A stretch of DNA of 64,000 bases from NCBI GenBank assembly GCA_016791425.1, contig JAEUMQ010000020.1, positions 1 to 64,000 on the forward strand. The letters are read 5' to 3'. The stretch is from Hyphomonadaceae bacterium. GTDB lineage: Bacteria > Pseudomonadota > Alphaproteobacteria > Caulobacterales > Aquidulcibacteraceae. The notes beneath the pieces were generated by a model, which worked only from the letters and a program-made list of their open reading frames with translations, searched no databases and had not been told where the DNA came from. Within the stretch, counting starts at the first letter, position 1; the number at the start of each line of letters is the position of its first letter. Positions 8,513-16,053 of the stretch are shown here, piece by piece. The position numbers were made by a program, and so were the translations under genes.

Positions 8513-9616
8513 CTACTTCCAGGGATTCACCGTCACGTGGAGCGCCCCGTCAATGGCGCGCCCCGCAGTTGCGAGGACGGCCTCGTGCACCTCGCCCAAT
8601 CCGAAATCATGCGAGCACATGAGTTCGACCGGCCAGCGGCCCGACGCGCAAAGATCGAGCGCGGCCGCGACCGCCGTATAGCTGTGTCCGCGCGGCGCAC
8701 GGACCGTGAGATAGCGCTTCTTGATCTCGCCGATGGGGACCGACTGGCCGAGCCCGTTGAGGCTGAGCGTGGCGCCTTTCGCGGAGAGGGCGATCGCCTG
8801 CGCGGCGATTTCGCCTGTCGGGTCGCCGGTGGTGTCCACAACGACATCGACGCCGCGCCCGCCGGTGGCCGCCATCACCGCCTTGGCGAGGTCCTGGCTC
8901 TGGACATCCACGGCGACGTCCGCGCCGAGCTTGAGGCTGGTGTCGAGGCGCGCCCGATCGCGGCTCATGCCCGCAATGATCACGATTGCGGCGCCCGCCG
9001 CTTTGGCCGCGAGCGCGCAGCCCATGCCCTGCTGTCCGGGGCCGAACACGAGCACGCGGCTGCCGAACTTGGCGCCTCCATCGTACACCGCCCATTGCAC
9101 GCCGTTGCCGAGCGGAATGGCGAGGGTCGCGACGCGCGCGTCGAGCCCCTCCGGCACGCGATGGATCACCGCGTTTGGCGCCAGATAGACGTGCTCGGCG
9201 AAGCCCCCCCACAGATGCGGCGCGATCTCCGCGTTGCAGGTGCCGTAGCGCAGCGTGTTGAAGCGGTCCTTCAGGTTGAAGAAGTCCGTCTCCATGCAGA
9301 GCCGGAAATCCCCTTTGAGACACCATTCGCATTTCCAGCAGGGGAGATATTCGTGCAGCGCGATGCGGTCGCCCGGCTTGAGGCCCCAGCGGCGCGCGGC
9401 GCTTTCCCCCAGCGTCTCGACGGTTCCGACGATCTCGTGGCCCATGATGCAGGGCGCGGAATTCTCCTTGCGGTACATTTCCGGGTCGCTGCCGCCGACG
9501 CCCGAGGACTCGACCCGCAGCAGCCCCGCGTCGGCCGGGATTTCCGGGCGCGCGAAGGTGCGGATTTCGCTCTTCTCGACATCGATCTTGACGCTGGCGC
9601 GCACCGATTTGGCCAT
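8513..9616 (-). CDS. MDR-superfamily dehydrogenase with structural zinc, catalytic zinc site altered
   Basis: The protein has 367 residues in two domains: a GroES-like N-terminal half and a Rossmann half (VLVFGPGQQGMGCALAAKAAG). Four structural-zinc cysteines are present (C93, C96, C99, C107). The catalytic-zinc cysteine, normally in a GxCGTD context, is glycine (GVGGSD, residue 41), although the GHE histidine and glutamate remain at 60-61. A close paralogue at 27719 shares the change. It probably oxidises or reduces a pathway alcohol or aldehyde, possibly without catalytic zinc. The first gene of a unit with the GntR regulator, it starts opposite the MFS gene at 9725 across an operator-like palindrome. 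Confidence 0.8.
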   Translation of the reverse strand: MAKSVRASVKIDVEKSEIRTFARPEIPADAGLLRVESSGVGGSDPEMYRKENSAPCIMGHEIVGTVETLGESAARRWGLKPGDRIALHEYLPCWKCEWCLKGDFRLCMETDFFNLKDRFNTLRYGTCNAEIAPHLWGGFAEHVYLAPNAVIHRVPEGLDARVATLAIPLGNGVQWAVYDGGAKFGSRVLVFGPGQQGMGCALAAKAAGAAIVIIAGMSRDRARLDTSLKLGADVAVDVQSQDLAKAVMAATGGRGVDVVVDTTGDPTGEIAAQAIALSAKGATLSLNGLGQSVPIGEIKKRYLTVRAPRGHSYTAVAAALDLCASGRWPVELMCSHDFGLGEVHEAVLATAGRAIDGALHVTVNPWK

Positions 9617-9630
9617 CTGAGCTCCCGCCG

Positions 9631-9671
9631 GACTAAAGTGTATTCAGAACATTAGTCTATCATGTATAGTC
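9631..9671. promoter_or_regulatory. Candidate operator between divergent dehydrogenase and MFS genes
   Basis: GACTAA (9631-9636) and TTAGTC (9652-9657) form the perfect outer arms of a 27-bp imperfect palindrome. Inside lies CTAAAGTGTAT, found in inverted orientation at 11731-11741. An ATGTATAG word follows at 9663. The position, between two divergent starts and upstream of a GntR-containing unit, suggests autoregulation. Confidence 0.55.
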
Positions 9672-9724
9672 CCCGCGTCGAGCGCGAGGCGGGGCGAACC
9701 CTCCGCGTTCCCGGGAGGTGCGCG

Positions 9725-11131
9725 ATGGAAGAGCCCAGGACGGCGAAGGCCGCCGGCGCGGGGTATTGGCCGCTGCTTGCCCTCATCTCCGGCTCGCAGA
9801 TGCTGATCAGCATCGACATCACGCTCCTGGGCGTCCTCCTGCCCTCGATCGGCGCCGATCTGGGCATCGACGCGGCGGCGCAGGCGGGCATCCTGAGCTT
9901 CTACGCGCTCGTCTTCGCAAGTCTGCTTCTCATCGCCGGAAGGTGCGCCGACATTTTCGGCCAGCGAACGTGCTGCCTTGTCGGTCTCTGCATCATTCTG
10001 GTGGGCACGGTGCTGGCGGCGATGTCGCGGAACTTCGAGACGCTGCTCCTCGCGCGCGTTCTGCAGGGCGGCGGATCGGCCATCCTCGTGCCGGCGAATT
10101 TCTCGCTGATCAACACGGTCATCCCGGACGGTCCACAGCGCCGCAACGCCTATGGCGTGTTCGGCATGGTGCAGGGCCTTGCGCTGCTCATCGGCCCCGC
10201 CGCGGGCGGAGCGCTGGCGACGCAATTCGGCTGGCAGGCGGCCTTCTTCGCCGTGCTGGCGCTGGTGGTCGTCTTGCTCGCCGCGGCGCTGAAGCTCATC
10301 CCCAAGCGTGAGCGTCCGGCCGCGCGCGAGCCGTTCGATGTTCTGGGCGCGCTTCTCTTCGTGCCTTCGGTGATGGCCCTGATCGTAGGTCTTTCCGGCG
10401 GCCCGGGCGCGGCGCAAGACCCGACGGTGCGCTTGTGGCTCGCCGGCGCCGGCTTGGTCGGTCTCGCTGCATTCGCCTTGATCGAATCGCGTGTGCGCGC
10501 GCCGCTGCTGCCGCTCGATCTCTTTCGCCGCCCGACCACCATCACCGGCCTGCTCGGGATGATGGCGGTGATGGCGGCGGCGGCGGCCTTCTTCATCGTG
10601 CCCAACCTCGTGATGCAGCGCCTGATGGGCTTCACGCCCGGCCAATCCGGACTGGGCATGATTCCGCATGCGCTGGCGGGCATGGTGATGGGCCAGCTCG
10701 TCGGGTTCTTCCTCGGCAAGCTCACCCTCAACCGCAATATCCTCCTGGGCTTCACGATCATCATCGCCGGCGCACTGCTCTACGGAACCATGCAGCCGGA
10801 CGGCGGCTACATTCGCAATATCATGCTGCCCATGCTGGTGGCCGCCGGCGGCTCGGTCTTCACCATCATGGTCTTGACCGCGGAGGTGACCTTGCCGATC
10901 GAGCCGGAGCGCCAAGGCGTCATTTCGGCGCTGGCGTTCACCTGTCAGCAGATCGGCATATCGCTTGGCGCCACGATCGCGCTTGCAGTCGCGGCCGCCG
11001 GCGACGATCCGCTCGCGGCCTACAATCGCGCCTATCTCACGGCGGCGGCGATCGCATTCATAGGTCTCTGCGCGGCGCTCTTCGCCAAGGCGCTGCCCGG
11101 CATGGCGCCGAAGCCGGCGCCGGCCGCCTGA
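9725..11131 (+). CDS. MFS transporter, DHA2 (EmrB/QacA-like) family
   Basis: The frame opens at 9662, but the ATG at 9725 follows GGGAGGTGCGCG and is the likely start, giving 468 residues. The first helix has the DHA2 pattern SQMLISIDITLLGVLLPSI and the 2-3 loop has RCADIFGQR. A length of 468 and a fourteen-helix pattern fit proton-driven exporters of this family. The window holds a second DHA2 member at 14542. It is divergent from the dehydrogenase-GntR unit and ends 12 bases from the convergent NTF2-like gene. Export of an aromatic substrate or by-product is likely, but the direction is not proven. Confidence 0.85.
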   Translation: MEEPRTAKAAGAGYWPLLALISGSQMLISIDITLLGVLLPSIGADLGIDAAAQAGILSFYALVFASLLLIAGRCADIFGQRTCCLVGLCIILVGTVLAAMSRNFETLLLARVLQGGGSAILVPANFSLINTVIPDGPQRRNAYGVFGMVQGLALLIGPAAGGALATQFGWQAAFFAVLALVVVLLAAALKLIPKRERPAAREPFDVLGALLFVPSVMALIVGLSGGPGAAQDPTVRLWLAGAGLVGLAAFALIESRVRAPLLPLDLFRRPTTITGLLGMMAVMAAAAAFFIVPNLVMQRLMGFTPGQSGLGMIPHALAGMVMGQLVGFFLGKLTLNRNILLGFTIIIAGALLYGTMQPDGGYIRNIMLPMLVAAGGSVFTIMVLTAEVTLPIEPERQGVISALAFTCQQIGISLGATIALAVAAAGDDPLAAYNRAYLTAAAIAFIGLCAALFAKALPGMAPKPAPAA

Positions 11132-11143
11132 TCCCCCGACGCG

Positions 11144-11689
11144 TCAGGGCGCAGGCGCCCAAGGCGGGCGCGCTGAGTTCCAGCGATGGATGCCGCGCTT
11201 CTTGAGCAGCCAGCGCCCGCTCTGCTTCACGCAATCGCTGACATAATAGCCGACGCCCATCACGCCGTATTCCTGGGTTTGCGCGCTGCCCTTGAGCAGG
11301 CTCCAGTACGAATAGACGGTGTAGGCGCCGCGGCCGCCGAAGAAGAGCAGATGGTCGGTGTGGTGCTGCCAGATCTGTTCGCCGCGCTGCACGAAGAGCG
11401 TGCGGATGAACGTGGCGATGTTCTCCCGTCCGCGCGCCGCTTCCGACCCGAACGCCTCGATCGCGCCGTCCTCGGTGAACAGCGACGCATAGGCCTCCGC
11501 GTCGCTGCAATCGTAGTACCAGCTGTATTCCGCGAAGAGGTCGAGGATGCCGAAGCGGTCCTCCGGGGAGACCCGCACGGGCCGCGCGCTCGCCTGCGCG
11601 GCGGCGGGGGCCGCGATCGCGGCGAGCGCCGCCGCCCCGCCCAACGCCGCCAGCGGCCCGATCTCACGCCGCGATGGATGGTCCTGCAT
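11144..11689 (-). CDS. Exported SnoaL/NTF2-like protein with Tat-type signal
   Basis: I place the start at the ATG at 11689 (MQDHPSRREIG), preceded by AGGGAGGCGAAG; this gives 181 residues. The N-terminus has twin arginines followed by a long alanine-rich hydrophobic stretch ending AAPAAAQA, a probable Tat or Sec signal. The mature part is one NTF2-like domain (ILDLFAEYSWYYDCSDAEAY at its start, WLLKKRGIHRW near its end), similar to SnoaL_4 proteins. It would act in the periplasm, unlike most of the other NTF2-like proteins here. It is divergent from the ferredoxin gene. Confidence 0.78.
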   Translation of the reverse strand: MQDHPSRREIGPLAALGGAAALAAIAAPAAAQASARPVRVSPEDRFGILDLFAEYSWYYDCSDAEAYASLFTEDGAIEAFGSEAARGRENIATFIRTLFVQRGEQIWQHHTDHLLFFGGRGAYTVYSYWSLLKGSAQTQEYGVMGVGYYVSDCVKQSGRWLLKKRGIHRWNSARPPWAPAP

Positions 11690-11719
11690 CTTCGCCTCCC
11701 TGGGCGGTTGGCGCCGCCC

Positions 11720-11752
11720 GAACATTTGCTATACACTTTAGGCTAACAATAC
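11720..11752. promoter_or_regulatory. Candidate operator between divergent NTF2-like and ferredoxin genes
   Basis: The stretch contains GAACATTTGCTATACACTTTAG and then GGCTAACAATA. ATACACTTTAG is the reverse complement of the CTAAAGTGTAT word at 9634-9644, and GGCTAACAATA is identical to the one at 6462-6472. It therefore joins two sets of sites. Confidence 0.55.
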
Positions 11753-11799
11753 TGCGGGGATGATTCAATGGAGCATTTGGGCGCTGGGCGGTGGAGCGC

Positions 11800-12126
11800 A
11801 TGACGGACAAGGTTCGCATTCGGATTGTGGGCCGCAGCGGGGTCGAGACGGCCGCCGAAGGGGCGCTCGGCGCTTCGCTGATGGAGACCATCCGCAAGCA
11901 TGGCTTCGACGAGCTCCTGGCGATCTGCGGCGGCTGCTGCTCGTGCGCGACCTGCCACGTCTTCGTCGATCCCGGCTCCGCGCAGGGGCTTCCCGAGATG
12001 AGCTGGGAGGAGGAGATGCTGCTGGAGGGCTCCAGCCATTTCTGCGACCGCTCGCGGCTTTCATGCCAGATCAAACTGGCGCCCGAACACGAGGGCTTAC
12101 GCGTCGTAATCGCCCCGGAGGACTGA
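11800..12126 (+). CDS. 2Fe-2S ferredoxin, adrenodoxin/putidaredoxin type
   Basis: From the ATG at 11800 the protein has 108 residues. Cysteines at 43, 49, 52 and 89 give the C-X5-C-X2-C...C ligand set of vertebrate-type [2Fe-2S] ferredoxins; two extra cysteines (46, 47) sit within the loop. Ferredoxins of this kind feed electrons to Rieske oxygenases or cytochrome P450s. The only candidate acceptor in the window is the Rieske oxygenase at 26467, about 14 kb away. No matching flavin reductase gene is seen. Its 3' end is 8 bases from the convergent GntR gene. Confidence 0.88.
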   Translation: MTDKVRIRIVGRSGVETAAEGALGASLMETIRKHGFDELLAICGGCCSCATCHVFVDPGSAQGLPEMSWEEEMLLEGSSHFCDRSRLSCQIKLAPEHEGLRVVIAPED

Positions 12127-12134
12127 GATCGATG

Positions 12135-12812
12135 TCAGAGGCCGCGCGCCTCGAGCGTCTCCAGCAGGAGCTTTTCGAAGCCCTCGCGCCGATTGCGCCG
12201 GGCCGAGAGCAGCGCCTTGCGGTTTCGGCTGCGCAACGCCTGCAGCAAGTCGTGTTTGTTCACGACCTGACGCTCCACGCTGGGGCGTCGCGGCATCGGC
12301 AGCAGCGCCCGGAAGCGGTCCGTGAGACTCCACAGGCGAATCGCTTCGCGCACGATGATCTTCTTGGGCGAGAGGTTGAAGATGATCGTGTGGAACTCGC
12401 GGTGCTCGGTCCACCAATTCGTGCGATCGCCGGCGTCGAGCAGCTTTTCCATGCGTTCCGCGCGACGCTCCAGATCCTTGAGCTGCGCCTCGTCCGGCCA
12501 TTCGAGCGTCTTCAGAAGCTCGTCTTCGATCAGGTGGCGCATCGCGAACAGCTGTTCGGCCTCATCGCGCGAAAGCCGCGCAACGAAGAACCCCCGGTTG
12601 GGATCGTGCTCGACGAGTCCTTCCGAGCTCAGGAGCTTCAGCGCCTCGCGGACAGGCACGCGGCTCGCGCTGAATTGCTCGGCGAGCTCGGTTTGGCCGA
12701 GCCGCATGCCGGGCGAGTAGCTGCCGCGGGCGATGAGGGAGCGCAGGCGACTGGCGATCGCGGCCGGAACGCCGCTTTCGGCCTCCGCCAGGGAGATGTC
12801 TTTTTTGCCCAT
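12135..12812 (-). CDS. GntR-family regulator with FCD domain (FadR subfamily)
   Basis: The protein has 225 residues: a winged helix at about 18-80 (SRVPVREALKLLSSEGLVEHD) and an FCD domain with the expected EHREFHTIIF histidines and an RLWSLTDRFR segment. It is a paralogue of the regulator at 7824, but with a more complete metal site, so it can be expected to bind a carboxylate effector. It is divergent from the LigJ-like gene, with an AT-rich palindrome between them. It is a good candidate for the regulator that reads the repeated sites in the left half of the window. Confidence 0.88.
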   Translation of the reverse strand: MGKKDISLAEAESGVPAAIASRLRSLIARGSYSPGMRLGQTELAEQFSASRVPVREALKLLSSEGLVEHDPNRGFFVARLSRDEAEQLFAMRHLIEDELLKTLEWPDEAQLKDLERRAERMEKLLDAGDRTNWWTEHREFHTIIFNLSPKKIIVREAIRLWSLTDRFRALLPMPRRPSVERQVVNKHDLLQALRSRNRKALLSARRNRREGFEKLLLETLEARGL

Positions 12813-12821
12813 CAGCTACAA

Positions 12822-12851
12822 CTAGAACATAGTGCATAATGTATACTAAAA
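12822..12851. promoter_or_regulatory. Candidate operator between GntR and LigJ-like genes
   Basis: CTAGAACATAGTGCATAATG is followed by TATACTAAAA. TAGnACAT on the left and ATGTATACTA on the right form an imperfect inverted repeat with a GTATAC core, typical of GntR-family operators. It sits 10 bases upstream of the GntR start codon, a classic place for autorepression. Confidence 0.55.
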
Positions 12852-12920
12852 ATGCAATGACGCGCACGGCCGAGGCGAGGTTGGCTGCGGGGACAAGAGC
12901 ATGGGTCACGAGGAGCGGCG

Positions 12921-13931
12921 ATGATCATTGATTGCCACGGGCACGTCAGCGCGCCCGCCGAGCTGTGGGTGTACAAGTCGCTGCTGCTGTCGCATCGGGG
13001 CGAGCATGGGCGGCGGTTTCCCGAGGTGAGCGACGCGGAGATTCTCGCCGCCGCCAACAAGAAGGAAATGGCGCCGTGCGGGCACCTGGACATGCTCGAC
13101 CGCGTCGGCACCAACTTGCAGCTGCTCTCGCCGCGGCCGTTTCAGCAGATGCATTCGGAGAAGCCCGGGTATCTCGTCGATTGGTTCTGCGAGGAATCCA
13201 ACAACATCATCTCGCGCCAGACGAAGCTGATGCCGAATCGCTTTGTCGGCGTCGCCGGCATTCCGCAGGTCGGCGGCGAGCCTGTGGAGCGCGTGCTGCC
13301 GGAGCTTGAGCGCGCCGTGAAGCGCCTGGGCTTCAAGGGCTGCCTGCTCAATCCCGACCCGTACGAGAACACCGGTCCCCAGCCGCCGCCGATGGGCGAC
13401 CGCTACTGGTATCCGCTCTACGAAAAGCTGTGTGAGCTCGATGTGCCCGCGCACATCCATTCGGCAGGGTCCCGATCCGCGCGCGCGCCTTACACGCTGA
13501 ATTTTCTTCTGGAAGAGACGATGGCCGTGTACGGCCTTCTCCATTCCGACGTCTTCAAGGACTTTCCCGCGCTGAAGATCGTGGTCAGCCACGGCGGCGG
13601 CGCGATTCCCTTTCATGTCGGGCGTTTCCACGCGTCCGCGCTGCGGCGTGGCGGCGATTTCTACGAAGAGATGCGCAACATCTATTACGACACCGTGCTC
13701 TACTCGGAGGAGGCGCTCCGCCTGCTGATCAAGACGGTCGGCGCCGATCGCTGCCTTTTCGGCGCCGAGTGCCCCGGCGTCGGCTCCGCCGTCGATCCCA
13801 AGACCGGCAAGACGCTCGACGACATCGCCCCCTTCATCAAGGGCTTCGACTGGCTGAGCGACGCGGACAAGAAGCTCATCTTCGAGGACAATGCGCGCCG
13901 GCTCTTCAAGCTCGACGCGCCGGCGAAATAG
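12921..13931 (+). CDS. ligJ: Amidohydrolase-family 4-oxalomesaconate hydratase (LigJ-like)
   Basis: The 336-residue protein has the amidohydrolase metal motif DCHGH (H6, H8), H178 in PAHIH, H224 in SHGGGAIPFHVGRF and E283 in FGAECPG. A glutamate rather than aspartate at the last position, and the segments NPDPYEN, WYPLYEKL, SDVFKDFPALK and DPKTGKTLDD, are what I know from LigJ, the zinc enzyme that hydrates 4-oxalomesaconate to 4-carboxy-4-hydroxy-2-oxoadipate. The RraA-type proteins at 6486-7819 would then cleave that product. The start has a GAGGAGCGGCG ribosome site. It is divergent from a GntR regulator and followed by a lipoprotein gene 12 bases on. Another hydratase or decarboxylase of the same subfamily cannot be excluded. 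Confidence 0.78.
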   Translation: MIIDCHGHVSAPAELWVYKSLLLSHRGEHGRRFPEVSDAEILAAANKKEMAPCGHLDMLDRVGTNLQLLSPRPFQQMHSEKPGYLVDWFCEESNNIISRQTKLMPNRFVGVAGIPQVGGEPVERVLPELERAVKRLGFKGCLLNPDPYENTGPQPPPMGDRYWYPLYEKLCELDVPAHIHSAGSRSARAPYTLNFLLEETMAVYGLLHSDVFKDFPALKIVVSHGGGAIPFHVGRFHASALRRGGDFYEEMRNIYYDTVLYSEEALRLLIKTVGADRCLFGAECPGVGSAVDPKTGKTLDDIAPFIKGFDWLSDADKKLIFEDNARRLFKLDAPAK

Positions 13932-13943
13932 CAGGAGTTCGTC

Positions 13944-14519
13944 ATGTCGGGGGCGCAGGCGCCTTTGCACAGAAGCGGGTGGGGAGCGGTATTGCTGGCC
14001 GCGGGGCTGTTGGGCGGCTGCGTATCCGTCTCTGCGCCGGCCGCCGCAACGCCGCCGCCGGTCCAGGCAGGCGCGCTCAGCGACATCGAGCGGGCCGCGA
14101 TCGAGCAGGCCTGCGAAGACGTGTCGGAGCGCTACGCCCATTATCTCGACACCAAGGATTACGAGCGCATGCCGACGGCGTTCGCTCCCGACGGCGTTTG
14201 GGAAGTGCTCGGCAATCGCATGCAGGGGCCCGACCAGATCAGGGAATATTGGCGCGGCCGCACCGCGCGCTGGGCCGCCAACGAAGGCTGGCACCACCAG
14301 ATCGCCAATCATGTCATCGAAGTGGTCGATCGCGACCACGCGCGCGGAACCTCGTGGATGGTGGTCTACCGGTTCAACACTGAGCCTAGCGGCAATCGGG
14401 CGCTGACCCCGCTGGTCATCTCGCGCTCCACCGACGAATACGTCCGCACGTCGGAGGGCTGGCGCCTGCAGCGCCGCTCCGTCGAGCGCGTCGCCGACGC
14501 CGTGCAGCCGGCGAGATGA
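13944..14519 (+). CDS. SnoaL/NTF2-like lipoprotein
   Basis: The 191-residue protein starts with a signal peptide ending in the lipobox LLGGC (cysteine at about 29), so it should be lipid-anchored in the periplasm or outer membrane. After an Ala/Pro linker comes one NTF2-like domain (ACEDVSERYAHYLDTKDYERM, then WRLQRRSVERV near the end) of the SnoaL_4 type. It sits 12 bases after the LigJ-like gene, with AGGAG before its ATG, and 22 bases before an MFS gene, so the three probably form an operon. A surface or periplasmic lyase or binding role is possible. Confidence 0.8.
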   Translation: MSGAQAPLHRSGWGAVLLAAGLLGGCVSVSAPAAATPPPVQAGALSDIERAAIEQACEDVSERYAHYLDTKDYERMPTAFAPDGVWEVLGNRMQGPDQIREYWRGRTARWAANEGWHHQIANHVIEVVDRDHARGTSWMVVYRFNTEPSGNRALTPLVISRSTDEYVRTSEGWRLQRRSVERVADAVQPAR

Positions 14520-14541
14520 GGCGCGGGGGCCGCCGCATCAA

Positions 14542-15948
14542 ATGAGCGAAGCGGCGCCAGGCAAGGTGCAACGCGCGGTTCCGCTGATCATCGCCGCGTC
14601 GTTCTTCATCGAGGAGCTCGACGCCTCGATCATCACGACATCGCTGCCGCAGATGGCTGCGGACCTGGGCGCCTCGCCGACCCGGCTGAGCGCGGCGGTC
14701 ACCGCATACCTGCTCAGCGTCGCGCTCTTCCTGCCGGTGAGCGGCTGGCTTGCCGATCGTTTCGGGGCGCTGCGCGTCTATTGCACGTCGATCGTCGTCT
14801 TCGCGGCCGGATCGCTGCTGTGCGGCGCGGCGACCAGTTACGAGATGTTGTTGGCCGGACGCGTCGTCCAGGGCCTCGGCGGCGCTTTGATGACGCCCGT
14901 CGGGCGCCTGATCGTCGTGCGTTCCGTGGCGAAGGATCAGCTCATCGTCGCCACCAATTACATGATCGCGCCCGCCCTGATCGGCAGCATGCTCGGCCCG
15001 GTCGTCGGCGGCTTCATCACGACATATGCGTCCTGGCGCTGGAATTTCTATCTCAACATCCCGGTCGCGATGCTTGGGGTGCTTCTGGCGCTGCGGCTGA
15101 TCAAGGACGACCTGCCGGCCGCGGCGCGGAGCGCGTTCGATTGGCGCGGCTTTGTGCTGCTGGCGGCGGGCCTGGCGTCCCTTCAGATCGCGGTGGAGAT
15201 GTTTGGCCACAACAAGTCTGCGGCGGCGCGCAGCGTATGTCTCGCATTGTTCGCTGTCGCGGCGTTCGCCGGGTACTGGCTCCACGCGCGCCGAAGGAGG
15301 GGCGCGCTCCTCGATCTTGGCCTGCTGCGCGTCCGCACCTTCGCGATCACGATCTTCGCGGGCAGCTTCTCGCGCACCGCTGCGGGCGCGATTCCGTTTC
15401 TGCTGCCTTTGCTCTTTCAGTTGGGCTTCGGCCTGAGTCCGCTGGAGTCGGGCATGTTGACCGTCGCGATGGCCTTGGGCGTGCTGATCATGCGCGCCGG
15501 CGTCAGCCTCGCGTTGCGGGTGTTTTCGATGCGTGCGCTCATCTTGGGAAACACCATCCTCCTCGCATTCCTGGTCGCCGCACTGACGCTTCTCACACCA
15601 TCGACGCCGCACTGGGCCATCTTCGCATGTCTCTTTGTTCTGGGAGCGGTTCGCTCGGTGAATTTCTCGAACCTCACCGCGTTGAGCTACGCGGACCTCA
15701 CGCCTGACATGACGAGCGGCGCCACGACGATGGTTGCGCTTGCAGGACGTTTTTGCGCGTGTCTCGGCGTCGGGCTGGCCGCCGCGTTGTTGGCCATGTT
15801 CAGCAATGGCCGCGCGGTCGAGCAGGCGGACTTTAACGCGGCGTTCGTATGTGTCGCCGCACTCTTTCTCGCATCGGCTATCGGCCTTTCCCGCTTGCGC
15901 GCGGACGACGGCTGGCAGCTGTCCGGACGTTCCGCGCCGCGGAGCTGA
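14542..15948 (+). CDS. MFS transporter, DHA2 family
   Basis: The 468-residue membrane protein has the DHA2 first-helix pattern EELDASIITTSLPQMAADLG and the loop motif GWLADRFGALR, with about fourteen hydrophobic helices. It is the last gene of the LigJ-lipoprotein-MFS unit. By family it is a proton-coupled exporter. Its place beside catabolic enzymes leaves open a role in moving a pathway substrate or a toxic intermediate. The ribosome site is weak, which fits translational coupling to the gene before it. Confidence 0.83.
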   Translation: MSEAAPGKVQRAVPLIIAASFFIEELDASIITTSLPQMAADLGASPTRLSAAVTAYLLSVALFLPVSGWLADRFGALRVYCTSIVVFAAGSLLCGAATSYEMLLAGRVVQGLGGALMTPVGRLIVVRSVAKDQLIVATNYMIAPALIGSMLGPVVGGFITTYASWRWNFYLNIPVAMLGVLLALRLIKDDLPAAARSAFDWRGFVLLAAGLASLQIAVEMFGHNKSAAARSVCLALFAVAAFAGYWLHARRRRGALLDLGLLRVRTFAITIFAGSFSRTAAGAIPFLLPLLFQLGFGLSPLESGMLTVAMALGVLIMRAGVSLALRVFSMRALILGNTILLAFLVAALTLLTPSTPHWAIFACLFVLGAVRSVNFSNLTALSYADLTPDMTSGATTMVALAGRFCACLGVGLAAALLAMFSNGRAVEQADFNAAFVCVAALFLASAIGLSRLRADDGWQLSGRSAPRS

Positions 15949-15977
15949 CCGGAGCTCCCCCACTACAATTGTGGCCT

Positions 15978-16015
15978 CTACACTTGTAAAGTGTAGGCAA
16001 AGATGTATTCTAACG
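15978..16015. promoter_or_regulatory. Perfect palindrome upstream of receptor gene 16054
   Basis: CTACACTT (15978-15985), GTA, AAGTGTAG (15989-15996) is a perfect inverted repeat with 8-bp arms. Its half-site is the TAAAGTGTA word also present at 9634 and 11731. ATGTATTCTAA follows at 16003. It is the most symmetrical of the left-half sites and probably an operator or activator site for the TonB receptor. Confidence 0.6.
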
Positions 16016-16053
16016 GCACGCCCCATAAGAGGCGGATTCGCGGGGAGCAGAAA

